Below, in pieces: positions 1 to 6,622 of a stretch of DNA of 10,497 bases; within the stretch, counting starts at the first letter, position 1, and each line of letters starts with the position of its first letter. The stretch covers positions 1-10,497 of the forward strand of contig JADFXE010000039.1 in assembly GCA_015233705.1 (NCBI GenBank). The letters are read 5' to 3'. The position numbers were made by a program, and so were the translations under genes. This DNA is from Candidatus Omnitrophota bacterium (GTDB lineage Bacteria; Omnitrophota; Koll11; Zapsychrales; Fredricksoniimonadaceae). Under the pieces are notes generated by a model. The model was not told the DNA's origin and did not search any database. It was given only the letters and a program-made list of their open reading frames with translations.

Positions 1-1
1 G

Positions 2-259
2 TTTACCGGGGCTGAGATCAATTACAGATTGGGAAGGCCCTATCAGTGGGGGCGTAGTGGATATGGCAATATTGGAGGAGACGCAAAGCTTTATAAAGTT
101 TTTATAATGCAGGAACGCGGAAGGGTCGACTGGCTATATCTGTTGAATAAGTGTTTTGCGTCGGTTCTGGTGATATATTTTGTCAGTACGGTCGTGATCC
201 TTGTGTGTGTCGCTCTTTGGCCGGGATTGGCCGTCAAGATATTTTTGACAGGCAGATGA
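2..259 (+). CDS. 3' end of an unrecognised gene with a C-terminal membrane helix (partial)
   Basis: A reading frame is open from the window edge to a TGA at 257-259. It has no convincing internal start: the ATG at 109 has no Shine-Dalgarno sequence nearby and the TTG at 29 is weak, so this is most likely the end of a longer gene. The visible part starts with a Gly/Tyr/Arg-rich soluble stretch (NYRLGRPYQW, then GRSGYGNIGGDAKLYKV). It then has one hydrophobic helix of about 22-25 residues (around LVIYFVSTVVILVCVALWPG) and ends in a short tail, FLTGR. This suggests an extracytoplasmic or peripheral domain anchored at its C-terminus. I do not recognise the family. It ends 18 bases before slyX, so the two may be co-transcribed. 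A separate 50-residue membrane peptide starting at 109 is the main alternative. Confidence 0.45.
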   Translation, partial: FTGAEINYRLGRPYQWGRSGYGNIGGDAKLYKVFIMQERGRVDWLYLLNKCFASVLVIYFVSTVVILVCVALWPGLAVKIFLTGR

Positions 260-277
260 AATAGGACAGGAGTGAGA

Positions 278-475
278 ATGGAAGACCGGATCACGGAGCT
301 TGAGAAAAAGGCAGCGTTCCAGGAGCATCTTTTGGCGCAGTTAAACGAGATCGTCCGGGAACAGGAGAAGAAGATCGCGCTCCTGGAAAAGCAGATCAAG
401 GCGGTCAAGGACCAGGCCCGGCCAGAGGATATGGTCAGGCCGCTCTCCGAAGAAACCCCTCCGCCGCACTATTGA
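278..475 (+). CDS. slyX: SlyX family protein
   Basis: A 65-residue, highly charged coiled-coil protein. It matches the SlyX family in length and layout: an N-terminal MEDRITELEKKAAFQ-type start, a continuous heptad-like helix to about residue 45, a short linker, and the C-terminal PPPHY that marks the family. The role of SlyX is not well established; in enterobacteria the gene lies next to slyD, and no slyD is visible here. The ATG at 278 is chosen because AGGAGTG (268-274) lies at proper spacing. A GTG two codons upstream (272) sits inside that ribosome binding site and is rejected. The signal-peptidase-like gene starts 18 bases downstream, so the two probably share a transcript. The identification rests on the N-terminal pattern plus the terminal PPHY. 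Confidence 0.82.
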   Translation: MEDRITELEKKAAFQEHLLAQLNEIVREQEKKIALLEKQIKAVKDQARPEDMVRPLSEETPPPHY

Positions 476-493
476 AGGCCGGGAAGGATTCTT

Positions 494-1771
494 ATGTGGG
501 TGAAAAAAAGTGAAGATGAGCTGGCCTTGGAAGAGGGCAAGCGGAAACGCTTTGTTCATTGGGGCGTGCTGTTTTTGGCCGCGTCTGTTTTCTTTGTTTT
601 GTTGCAAAGGATCGGCCTGTCGCATGATTGGGAGGATCTTTTTCGTATATTGTTTCTGCTGGGGCTGTGGCTTGTCCTGGCTCCGTTCTCGCAACGCGCG
701 AAAGAGTCCCTGTCGCGCGTTTGTATCAGGTGCGGCAAGAATCTCTCTGCTTCCAACGGCAGGTGGTTTTCAGTCAATGATCCTGTGTCCTGCTGCGGCG
801 AGGTTCTTCCGCTTTATAAGCTCAACTGGGTCGAGGATGGCGCGGCGCCGGGGCCGGGACAGGGTGTGCCCGGGGTCGGCGCTGACAGTACGGGTGGAGC
901 TTTTTCGTCGGGACCGGAGAATTCCCTGCTGGTCGTTGATAAGAAACTCTGGGTCGCGCTGGGGCTGAACTTTTTCTTCTTTGGGCTGGGATATTATTAT
1001 CTGGGCGATTATACAAAGGCCAGGAAGCATCTGCTGTCCATGGCGGTTATGTGCGCGGCCTTTTGGGGTTTGATCGGCTACTGTTTGCTGCCTGCCACCA
1101 GGGTCTCGGAGTGGGTCCCGCCGGCTCTGGTATTGATGGTCCTTTGGTTCACTTTTTACACCGTTCCTGTCCATGTCGGGCTTTGCCGGGATGTCCTGCG
1201 CTTGCAGGCGAGGCAGGGCTGTGCGGAACGCTACACGTGGATCGGTGTTGTTGCTGTGCTGGTATTTTTTGTCCTGAGTGTCAATGTGATCGCCTTCAAG
1301 ATCGTCAAAGAAAAATTTTTACATCCCTATCGAGTGCATGCCAATGGCATGCAAAGGACCTTGATCGAAGGTGATCGTGTGATCGGAGACATGAACGCTT
1401 ATCGGCATTCTCAGCCTCAGCGCGGGGATGTGGTCTGCTTCCTTTATCCGATCATGAGGAACAGTGTTTTTATCCAGCGAGTGGTCGCTGTTGCTGGAGA
1501 GACTGTTCAGATCAAAGATGGTCAGGTGTTGATCGACGGAAAGCCAGTCACCGATGGCGCGATCGCGGGTATCCGCTACGCTAACGCGGGCGATTATTAC
1601 GGTTCGAAAGGACGGGCTGTCACAGTACCGGCCGGGCATTATTTTGTCTTAGGTGACAACACGGCATCCAGCAATGACAGCCGTTATTGGGGCTTCCTCC
1701 CCAAAGAGCTGGTGTTCTCCAAAATATATAAGATATTCTGGCCGCCGGAGCGCTCCGGTCCGCTGCGGTGA
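494..1771 (+). CDS. Signal peptidase I (S26, LepB-like) family membrane protein lacking the catalytic Ser and Lys
   Basis: A 425-residue membrane protein. Helices lie at about 22-41 and 49-65. A C77-x2-C80 and C100-C101 set could bind metal. A Gly/Pro linker spans 115-140. A TM2-like unit follows at 151-182 (LNFFFFGLGYYYLGDYTKA), with further helices at about 183-200, 208-227 and 247-268. The C-terminal 277-425 is an S26 signal peptidase region: GDRV (293-296), RGDVV (310-314), a RVVAVAGE strand (329-336), and GDN...NDSRYWG (387-400). At the nucleophile position the usual SGSMxPTL reads ANGMQRTL, so Ser is Gly285 (GGC). In the Lys box, IKRV reads IQRV, so the general base is Gln328 (CAG). Active enzymes need this Ser/Lys pair (Ser/His in the ER type), so processing activity is unlikely. 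GGGAAGGA at 481-488 supports the start. A binding, chaperone-like or regulatory role is possible but unproven. Confidence 0.8.
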   Translation: MWVKKSEDELALEEGKRKRFVHWGVLFLAASVFFVLLQRIGLSHDWEDLFRILFLLGLWLVLAPFSQRAKESLSRVCIRCGKNLSASNGRWFSVNDPVSCCGEVLPLYKLNWVEDGAAPGPGQGVPGVGADSTGGAFSSGPENSLLVVDKKLWVALGLNFFFFGLGYYYLGDYTKARKHLLSMAVMCAAFWGLIGYCLLPATRVSEWVPPALVLMVLWFTFYTVPVHVGLCRDVLRLQARQGCAERYTWIGVVAVLVFFVLSVNVIAFKIVKEKFLHPYRVHANGMQRTLIEGDRVIGDMNAYRHSQPQRGDVVCFLYPIMRNSVFIQRVVAVAGETVQIKDGQVLIDGKPVTDGAIAGIRYANAGDYYGSKGRAVTVPAGHYFVLGDNTASSNDSRYWGFLPKELVFSKIYKIFWPPERSGPLR

Positions 1772-1824
1772 TCTGCCGACCGGGTTCTTGCCTTCGGAGC
1801 CGTGTCTGAAAGCCAAGGATTTTG

Positions 1825-1852
1825 TTGCATCAGCGGCGGTTTCAGCAATAAT
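1825..1852 (+). promoter_or_regulatory. Possible sigma-70-like promoter immediately before glpK
   Basis: TTGCAT (1825-1830) and AATAAT (1847-1852) are separated by 16 bases in the 87-base gap before glpK. If used, transcription would begin at about 1859, which is the A of the preferred glpK start codon, giving a leaderless or nearly leaderless message. The lack of a good Shine-Dalgarno sequence before that ATG is consistent with this. Two imperfect hexamers are weak evidence. Confidence 0.2.
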
Positions 1853-1858
1853 GAGCCT

Positions 1859-3364
1859 ATGGCTCACACGAGCGTTTCCAGGCAATATATCCTGGCCATC
1901 GACCAGGGAACAACGGGTTCGCGCGCCTTCCTTTTTGATCACAAGGGAGGGGTCGTGTCATCCGCTTACCAGGAATTCCGCCAGTATTATCCCAAGCCAG
2001 GATGGGTTGAGCACGACGGTGAGGAGATCTGGCGTTCGGTCCAGAGCGTCATCCGCAAGGCCGTGACCCAGGCGTGCATTGATCCGCGCAGGATCGCGGC
2101 GATCGGCATTGCCAACCAGCGGGAAACGACTTTGCTCTGGAACCGGCGCACGGGCAAGCCCTATCACCGCGCCATTGTCTGGCAGTGCCGCCGTACCGCG
2201 CCCGTTTGTCAGCGTATTCACAAGCACGCCAAATTTTTTCAGCAGACCACGGGGCTTGTCTTGGACGCTTATTTCTCCGGCACCAAGGTCCAGTGGCTGC
2301 TGGACCATGTTCCGGGTCTGCGCGTCAAGGCCCGCAGGGGTGAGGTGGCCTTTGGGACCATGGATTCCTGGCTGATCTATAAACTTACCGGTGGACAGGC
2401 GCACGTCACGGATATGACCAATGCCAGCCGCACGCTCATGTTTGATATTACCAAGCGTTCCTGGAGTCCGCAGCTTCTTAAGTTGTTGAATGTCCCCGCG
2501 GCAGTTCTTCCGACGGTTCTGCCGTCTTCGTCGGTCTTTGGGCGCACGGCGGGTGCGGCGGCGGGGTTGCCGGCCGGAATTCCGATCACGGGCGTCATGG
2601 GCGACCAGCAGGCCGCGCTGTACGGTCAGGGCTGTACGCGGCCGGGCATGAGCAAGAACACTTACGGCACCGGGTGTTTTCTCCTGATGAACACGGGCCG
2701 CAAGCGCGTCCGTTCCGCCCGGGGATTGCTGACAACGCTCGCCTGCGACGAGAAAGGCCAGCCCATTTTTGCCTTGGAAGGCGCGGTTTTTATGGCAGGC
2801 GCGGTTGTGCAGTGGCTGCGCGATGAACTTAAGGTGATCACGGATTCGTCCCAGACCGAGAGCCTGATCGCGGGCCTCAAAGATACGGGGGGTGTCTATT
2901 TTGTCCCGGCCTTTGCGGGAATGGGCGCGCCTTACTGGGAGCCGCGCGCCCGGGGCGCGATCGTCGGGCTTACCCGCGGGTCGAATGTGTCCCACATCAT
3001 CCGTGCGGCGCTGGAGTCCATGGCCTACCAGGTCAGGGATATTTTCGGTCTTATGGAAAAAGAATCGGGCCTCAAGGTCAAGACCCTGGCTGTCGACGGA
3101 GGGGCGTGTCGGAACAATTTTCTGATGCAGTTTCAGGCCGATCAGCTGGGGATCATGGTTGTGCGGCCGCGGATGGTGGATTCCACTGTCGCCGGGGCCG
3201 CCTATCTGGCCGGCGTCTCGGTTGGTTTATGGAAACCGTCGAAGATCTTTAAGTCCAAGCCCATTGACCGGGTTTTTGCGCCGAGCGTGTCCCGGGCCAG
3301 GGCCGAGGGGCAGTACGCAGGCTGGAAAAAAGCTATTGGCCAGGTCCTGGCTGGCAAAGGATAA
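1859..3364 (+). CDS. glpK: Glycerol kinase
   Basis: This cytoplasmic FGGY-family kinase phosphorylates glycerol to sn-glycerol-3-phosphate with ATP, trapping glycerol in the cell. From the ATG at 1859 it is 501 residues, essentially the E. coli length (502). Visible motifs are the phosphate loop DQGTTGSR (15-22), the substrate residues in NQRET (87-91) and AYFSGTKVQW (137-146), the catalytic Asp in GDQQAAL (Asp249), the GTGCFLLMNTG nucleotide site (270-280), and a second ATP-lobe segment GGACRNNFLMQFQAD (414-428). All expected catalytic residues are present. The loop before GDQQ (about 222-245) lacks the HPr-phosphorylated His of Firmicute enzymes, so that control is unlikely. A GTG at 1802 would add 19 atypical residues with a poorly spaced GGAG and is rejected. 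glpD follows after 2 bases. No glpF is seen in the window. Confidence 0.97.
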   Translation: MAHTSVSRQYILAIDQGTTGSRAFLFDHKGGVVSSAYQEFRQYYPKPGWVEHDGEEIWRSVQSVIRKAVTQACIDPRRIAAIGIANQRETTLLWNRRTGKPYHRAIVWQCRRTAPVCQRIHKHAKFFQQTTGLVLDAYFSGTKVQWLLDHVPGLRVKARRGEVAFGTMDSWLIYKLTGGQAHVTDMTNASRTLMFDITKRSWSPQLLKLLNVPAAVLPTVLPSSSVFGRTAGAAAGLPAGIPITGVMGDQQAALYGQGCTRPGMSKNTYGTGCFLLMNTGRKRVRSARGLLTTLACDEKGQPIFALEGAVFMAGAVVQWLRDELKVITDSSQTESLIAGLKDTGGVYFVPAFAGMGAPYWEPRARGAIVGLTRGSNVSHIIRAALESMAYQVRDIFGLMEKESGLKVKTLAVDGGACRNNFLMQFQADQLGIMVVRPRMVDSTVAGAAYLAGVSVGLWKPSKIFKSKPIDRVFAPSVSRARAEGQYAGWKKAIGQVLAGKG

Positions 3365-3366
3365 CA

Positions 3367-4872
3367 ATGCAGCGTGACATTTCCCGTTTGGAAAACAAGA
3401 CATTTGACCTGCTTGTGGTTGGCGGCGGCATTAACGGCGCTTCCATTGCCCATCTGGCGGCAGCTGCCGGCGCGTCGGTCGCGCTCATTGAAAAAGACGA
3501 CTGGGCCAGCGGTGCCTCGAGCGCCTCCACCAAGCTTTTGCACGGCGGGATCCGGTATCTTGAGCATTTCGAGTTTGACCTGGTGGCTGAGTCCCTGCGC
3601 GAGCGGTTCATCCAGCTGCAGATCGCGCCGCATCTGTCCCGTCCGCTGGCGTTCATCATTCCAGTCTATCGCGGCGATGCCCGGCCCTTGTGGATGATGG
3701 CCTTTGGTGTCTGGATGTACCAGATTTTAAGCGGCTGCTGGAGCCTGGGCCGGCACCGCGGCCTGTCTTTTGATGAGATCATTGCCGCGGCGCCTGGCAT
3801 TTCGCGCGACGGGCTGGTCGGCGGTGTCGAATATTTTGACGCCCAGATGGATGACGGCCGGATGTGTCTTGAGAATGTGCTTATGGCTGATCAGTTTGGC
3901 GCGGTCGTGGCCAATGATCTGAAGGTCGAGGAGTTCATCAGGCTCAACGGTAAGGCGGTCGGCGTGAAGGCGCGCGATGCAAAGAGCGGCCGGTTGATCG
4001 AGATCCGCGCTTCCCGAATCGTTGCGGCTGCCGGGCCGTGGTCAGATGAGCTCATCCAGAAAGTCCATCCCGGCGCGCCGAAACGCTTGCGCGTGACCAA
4101 GGGCGCGCACGTCATTTACGAGGGGCAGATGTCGCAGAAGGCTTTTTTGATCCAGAGTCGCCAGGACCGTCGCGTCTTTTTTATGATCCCCTTCAAGGGC
4201 CATTCGCTGATCGGCACGACGGATACAGATTATGATGGGAGTCCGGATAATGTGCAGGCCGACGAGGCGGATATCCAGTATCTTTTAAAGGAGGCGGCGC
4301 GCGTTTTCCCGCAGGTGACCTTTGAGCGCTCCAGGATCATTTCTTCCTTTGCCGGCTTGCGGCCGCTGGTGGCTGAGGCAGGGCATCCCTCACGCATTTC
4401 GCGCAAACACGCGCTTGATGTTTCCAGCGACGGTGTTTATTTCCTGATGGGCGGGAAATACACGACCTACCGTTCGATCACCGAGGATGTGGTCAAGAAA
4501 CTCCTGCCGCGCCTGGCCCGCAAGGTCATGCCGTGGCATCAGTTCAGGCTTTTTGGCAGCGGCGACGGCGGGATGGATGCCAGGACTTTGGCGTCGCAGT
4601 TCGGGGTTGCCGAGGAAACCGCCAGCTATCTGAAGGGATTCTACGGCAGCCGGGCCAGGGATGTTCTGGAGCTGACCCGTCGGGATCATTTATTGAAAGA
4701 AAGAATCTGTCCGTGCTCGCCGGTCATTGCCGCCCAGGTGGCTTATGCCCGGGATGTGGAAATGGCGCGGTCGGCCGAGGATGTGATCAAGCGTCGTCTG
4801 GGGCTGTCCTATGTTCCCTGTAAAGAGGGGAATTGTCGCCGGACAATTGAGACGATGATGGGCGGGAAATAA
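3367..4872 (+). CDS. glpD: Aerobic-type glycerol-3-phosphate dehydrogenase
   Basis: A FAD-dependent enzyme of the inner membrane surface. It oxidises glycerol-3-phosphate to dihydroxyacetone phosphate and passes electrons to quinone. It has 501 residues, the same length as E. coli GlpD. Visible features are the N-terminal FAD dinucleotide fold (VVGGGINGASIAH, 17-29), SSASTKLLHGGIRYLEH (51-67), the ATGPW-like segment AAGPWSDE (221-228), FMIPF and LIGTTDTDY (272-289), the substrate-binding Arg in GLRPL (Arg332), and GGKYTTYR with Lys364. The C-terminal helical domain reads ICPCSPVIAAQVAYARDVEMA, the place of the usual CPE-type motif, and it ends with a cysteine-containing tail (CKEGNC, 485-490) that I do not recall from classic GlpD. 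It starts 2 bases after glpK, so the two are translationally linked. All key substrate and FAD residues that can be judged by eye are intact. Confidence 0.96.
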   Translation: MQRDISRLENKTFDLLVVGGGINGASIAHLAAAAGASVALIEKDDWASGASSASTKLLHGGIRYLEHFEFDLVAESLRERFIQLQIAPHLSRPLAFIIPVYRGDARPLWMMAFGVWMYQILSGCWSLGRHRGLSFDEIIAAAPGISRDGLVGGVEYFDAQMDDGRMCLENVLMADQFGAVVANDLKVEEFIRLNGKAVGVKARDAKSGRLIEIRASRIVAAAGPWSDELIQKVHPGAPKRLRVTKGAHVIYEGQMSQKAFLIQSRQDRRVFFMIPFKGHSLIGTTDTDYDGSPDNVQADEADIQYLLKEAARVFPQVTFERSRIISSFAGLRPLVAEAGHPSRISRKHALDVSSDGVYFLMGGKYTTYRSITEDVVKKLLPRLARKVMPWHQFRLFGSGDGGMDARTLASQFGVAEETASYLKGFYGSRARDVLELTRRDHLLKERICPCSPVIAAQVAYARDVEMARSAEDVIKRRLGLSYVPCKEGNCRRTIETMMGGK

Positions 4873-4882
4873 GAGAACTGCA

Positions 4883-5932
4883 ATGGATGGCAAAAGTCAG
4901 TCGATAGATGAGCGCAATGGGCGCGGCGATGAGCGGGTCGGCCTAGTTCTTGGCGGCGGAGCGGCCCTGGGGCTGGCGCACGTGGGTGTGATCCGCGCTC
5001 TGGGGCAGGAGAAGATCCGGGTGGATGTGGTCGTTGGTTGCAGAATGGGCGCGATCGTCGGCGGACTGTGGGTGACCGGACGCAATGCCGATGACTTTCA
5101 AAAGATCGCCGGGGAGTTCTCAAGCAAGGTCGGAGCGCTCAAGATATTTGACCCGCCGATCGGCCGGGGATTGATCCTCCTGGCGATCAGCGGCCTTTTG
5201 TGGCTTTTCGGATATACTGCTCTGGCCGCGGTCGGGGTGGTTCTTCTGGCCTTGCTCGGATTGGTGCCGGTATCAGCTGTGGTCAACGGCAAGGTGATCG
5301 AGCGTTGGCTCAAGTCCAAGTTCGCCCAGGCCACTTTTCAGGGAACGAAAATTCCTTTCAAGGTGATCGGGCATGATCTTTTACGTCGGGAGGATGTCCT
5401 TCTTGACCAGGGGTTGCTTAGCGAGGCTGTCTTTAAAAGCATTGCGCTTCCCGGGATCATCCCGCCGGTCATGGCGTCGGGGCAGATGATTGTTGACGGA
5501 GGAGTTTTAAATCCTTTGCCGGTGAATGTCCTTCGGCAGATGGGGATCAGGAAGATCATTGCAGTCAATGTCCTGCCGTCGCCGGAGGATGTCTGCCGCG
5601 GGGAAAAGCAGGCGGCCGAGCGGCGCGAGCAGTTATCCAGGATTTCCTTATTCCGGCATCCGTGGAAGGTTTTGGCGTTCCGTCTGGAGATGCTGGCAGG
5701 GCGGGCGCTTTCGCCTAATATCGCGGATGTCGTGGTGCGCTCGTCGCAGAGTGCCCAGTATGTTTTTGCGAAAGAGAGCGGCCGGCAGGCGGATGTACTG
5801 ATCGCGCCGGACCTGGGCGGATTTCAGTGGTTCGAACTTTATGAGGCTGAGGCGCTGATCCAGTGCGGGTATGACGCAGCCATGCGGCAGATCGTTGAAC
5901 TCAGGCATATGAATGAGTCAAAGATTTCATAA
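4883..5932 (+). CDS. Patatin-like phospholipase family protein with a degenerate active site
   Basis: A 349-residue RssA/NTE-type patatin fold protein. Recognisable parts are the nucleotide-loop-like VGLVLGGGAALGLAHVGV (19-36), the nucleophile-elbow region VVVGCRMGAIVGG (49-61), KIPFKVIGHDL (156-166), the S-AVFKSIALPGIIPP helix (180-195), and VDGGVLNPLPVNVL (204-217) with the catalytic Asp205. Active patatins carry a Ser/Asp dyad with GxSxG; here the Ser position is Arg54 (AGA) in GCRMG. In the oxyanion motif GGGxRG the Arg is Leu29. Hydrolysis therefore looks abolished while the Asp loop is kept. Two hydrophobic helices (about 96-112 and 113-133) are inserted between the nucleophile elbow and the lid region, so the protein is probably membrane-embedded. 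It starts 10 bases after glpD, with only a weak AGAGA upstream. The place next to glpKD suggests a lipid or glycerophosphate link, which is inference. Confidence 0.82.
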   Translation: MDGKSQSIDERNGRGDERVGLVLGGGAALGLAHVGVIRALGQEKIRVDVVVGCRMGAIVGGLWVTGRNADDFQKIAGEFSSKVGALKIFDPPIGRGLILLAISGLLWLFGYTALAAVGVVLLALLGLVPVSAVVNGKVIERWLKSKFAQATFQGTKIPFKVIGHDLLRREDVLLDQGLLSEAVFKSIALPGIIPPVMASGQMIVDGGVLNPLPVNVLRQMGIRKIIAVNVLPSPEDVCRGEKQAAERREQLSRISLFRHPWKVLAFRLEMLAGRALSPNIADVVVRSSQSAQYVFAKESGRQADVLIAPDLGGFQWFELYEAEALIQCGYDAAMRQIVELRHMNESKIS

Positions 5933-5953
5933 TCAGGATGCGAGGAGGGCAAT

Positions 5954-6622
5954 ATGATTAATTTCTTGGCAAGAGTTGCTGTTGCGGCGATCCTTGGTCT
6001 TGCGGGTATGGCGCCTTCGGCCATGGCGTATTACAAGAACAATCCGCCGAATTCTTTTAAAAAAGGTCCGTTCCACCACGTTTCAGCCGAGGCCATGGCG
6101 GAGAAGGATGTCCCGTCGTTCATCAAGAAGAGTCCGGATTTCTCGCGTCAGGTCTATTCGCTGGATGTGGATGGGAACGGAACCCGGGATTATGTTGTTT
6201 TTGTGCTGCACGGCAAGGATACGCTCTTGAGCGAGATCCATATTTATTTGGGCAAACCCGACGGCGGGTACCGGAAGATCTCTTTTGTCGACGATATCGC
6301 GGCGGGCATTGAGGACATTGTTGATATCAAAGGTAACGGCAAGTGGGAAGTGATCCTGGGTGATATCTACACCAGCAAAAAACAGAAGTATCTTTCATAC
6401 AGCGTGTATCAGTTTAAGAATGAGCGGCTGGTGAATGCGGATAAGCGGTTCAAGGGGTTCCCGAAATTTGTCTGGTTTACGCGCAAGAATAATGACAAGG
6501 ATACGATCCATGTCACGGCCAAAGAGCGCAAGAGACACGTGTGCCAGAAGAACGCGAAGATTTTATATGAAGACATAAAAAGACGTGTCAGAGGCTATGA
6601 AAGGGGTTTGGGAGTGAATTGA
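5954..6622 (+). CDS. Exported protein of unknown function with calcium-loop-like motifs
   Basis: 222 residues. The N-terminus is a clear Sec signal peptide: Lys/Arg-poor start MINFLAR, a hydrophobic core AVAAILGLAGM, and a probable cleavage after AMA at residue 25. The mature protein contains DVDGNGTRDYVVFVL (71-85) and DIKGNGKWEVILGD (124-137). Both resemble the D-x-D-G-N-G-x-x-D calcium loops plus strand seen in FG-GAP/VCBS-type beta repeats, the second less complete. The C-terminal 40 residues are strongly basic and helical, with a single cysteine (Cys197). GAGGAGGG at 5942-5949 is a strong ribosome binding site. The last ten codons lie inside the inverted repeat at 6591-6685, so the repeat supplies this protein's C-terminus and stop codon. 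No function can be assigned; a periplasmic or secreted beta-propeller-like or binding role is a guess. Confidence 0.75.
   Translation: MINFLARVAVAAILGLAGMAPSAMAYYKNNPPNSFKKGPFHHVSAEAMAEKDVPSFIKKSPDFSRQVYSLDVDGNGTRDYVVFVLHGKDTLLSEIHIYLGKPDGGYRKISFVDDIAAGIEDIVDIKGNGKWEVILGDIYTSKKQKYLSYSVYQFKNERLVNADKRFKGFPKFVWFTRKNNDKDTIHVTAKERKRHVCQKNAKILYEDIKRRVRGYERGLGVN

Noticed and set aside
70..100. GAGACGCAAAGCT resembles the GACGCAAAGC core of c-di-GMP-I (GEMM) riboswitches.
   Set aside because: The rest of the consensus (AGGGCAAACC upstream, GGUAGC downstream with a closing stem) is missing, and the stretch lies inside an open reading frame.
1745..1758. Perfect 14-base palindrome CCGGAGCGCTCCGG near the end of the signal-peptidase-like gene.
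   Set aside because: It lies in coding sequence, has no loop for a stable hairpin and no T-run; likely chance in GC-rich DNA.
1755..1790. CCGGTC...GACCGG hairpin followed by GTTCTTG as a terminator before glpK.
   Set aside because: Only six pairs with a 17-base loop and a poor T-run; too weak to call.
1802..1858. Longer glpK from GTG 1802.
   Set aside because: Adds 19 residues with no family similarity; GGAG is only 2 bases from the GTG. ATG 1859 gives the family-typical 501 residues.
1958..2995. 345-residue minus-strand open frame opposite glpK.
   Set aside because: Arg/Gly/Pro-rich product with no recognisable motif; a shadow of codon bias in a GC-rich gene.
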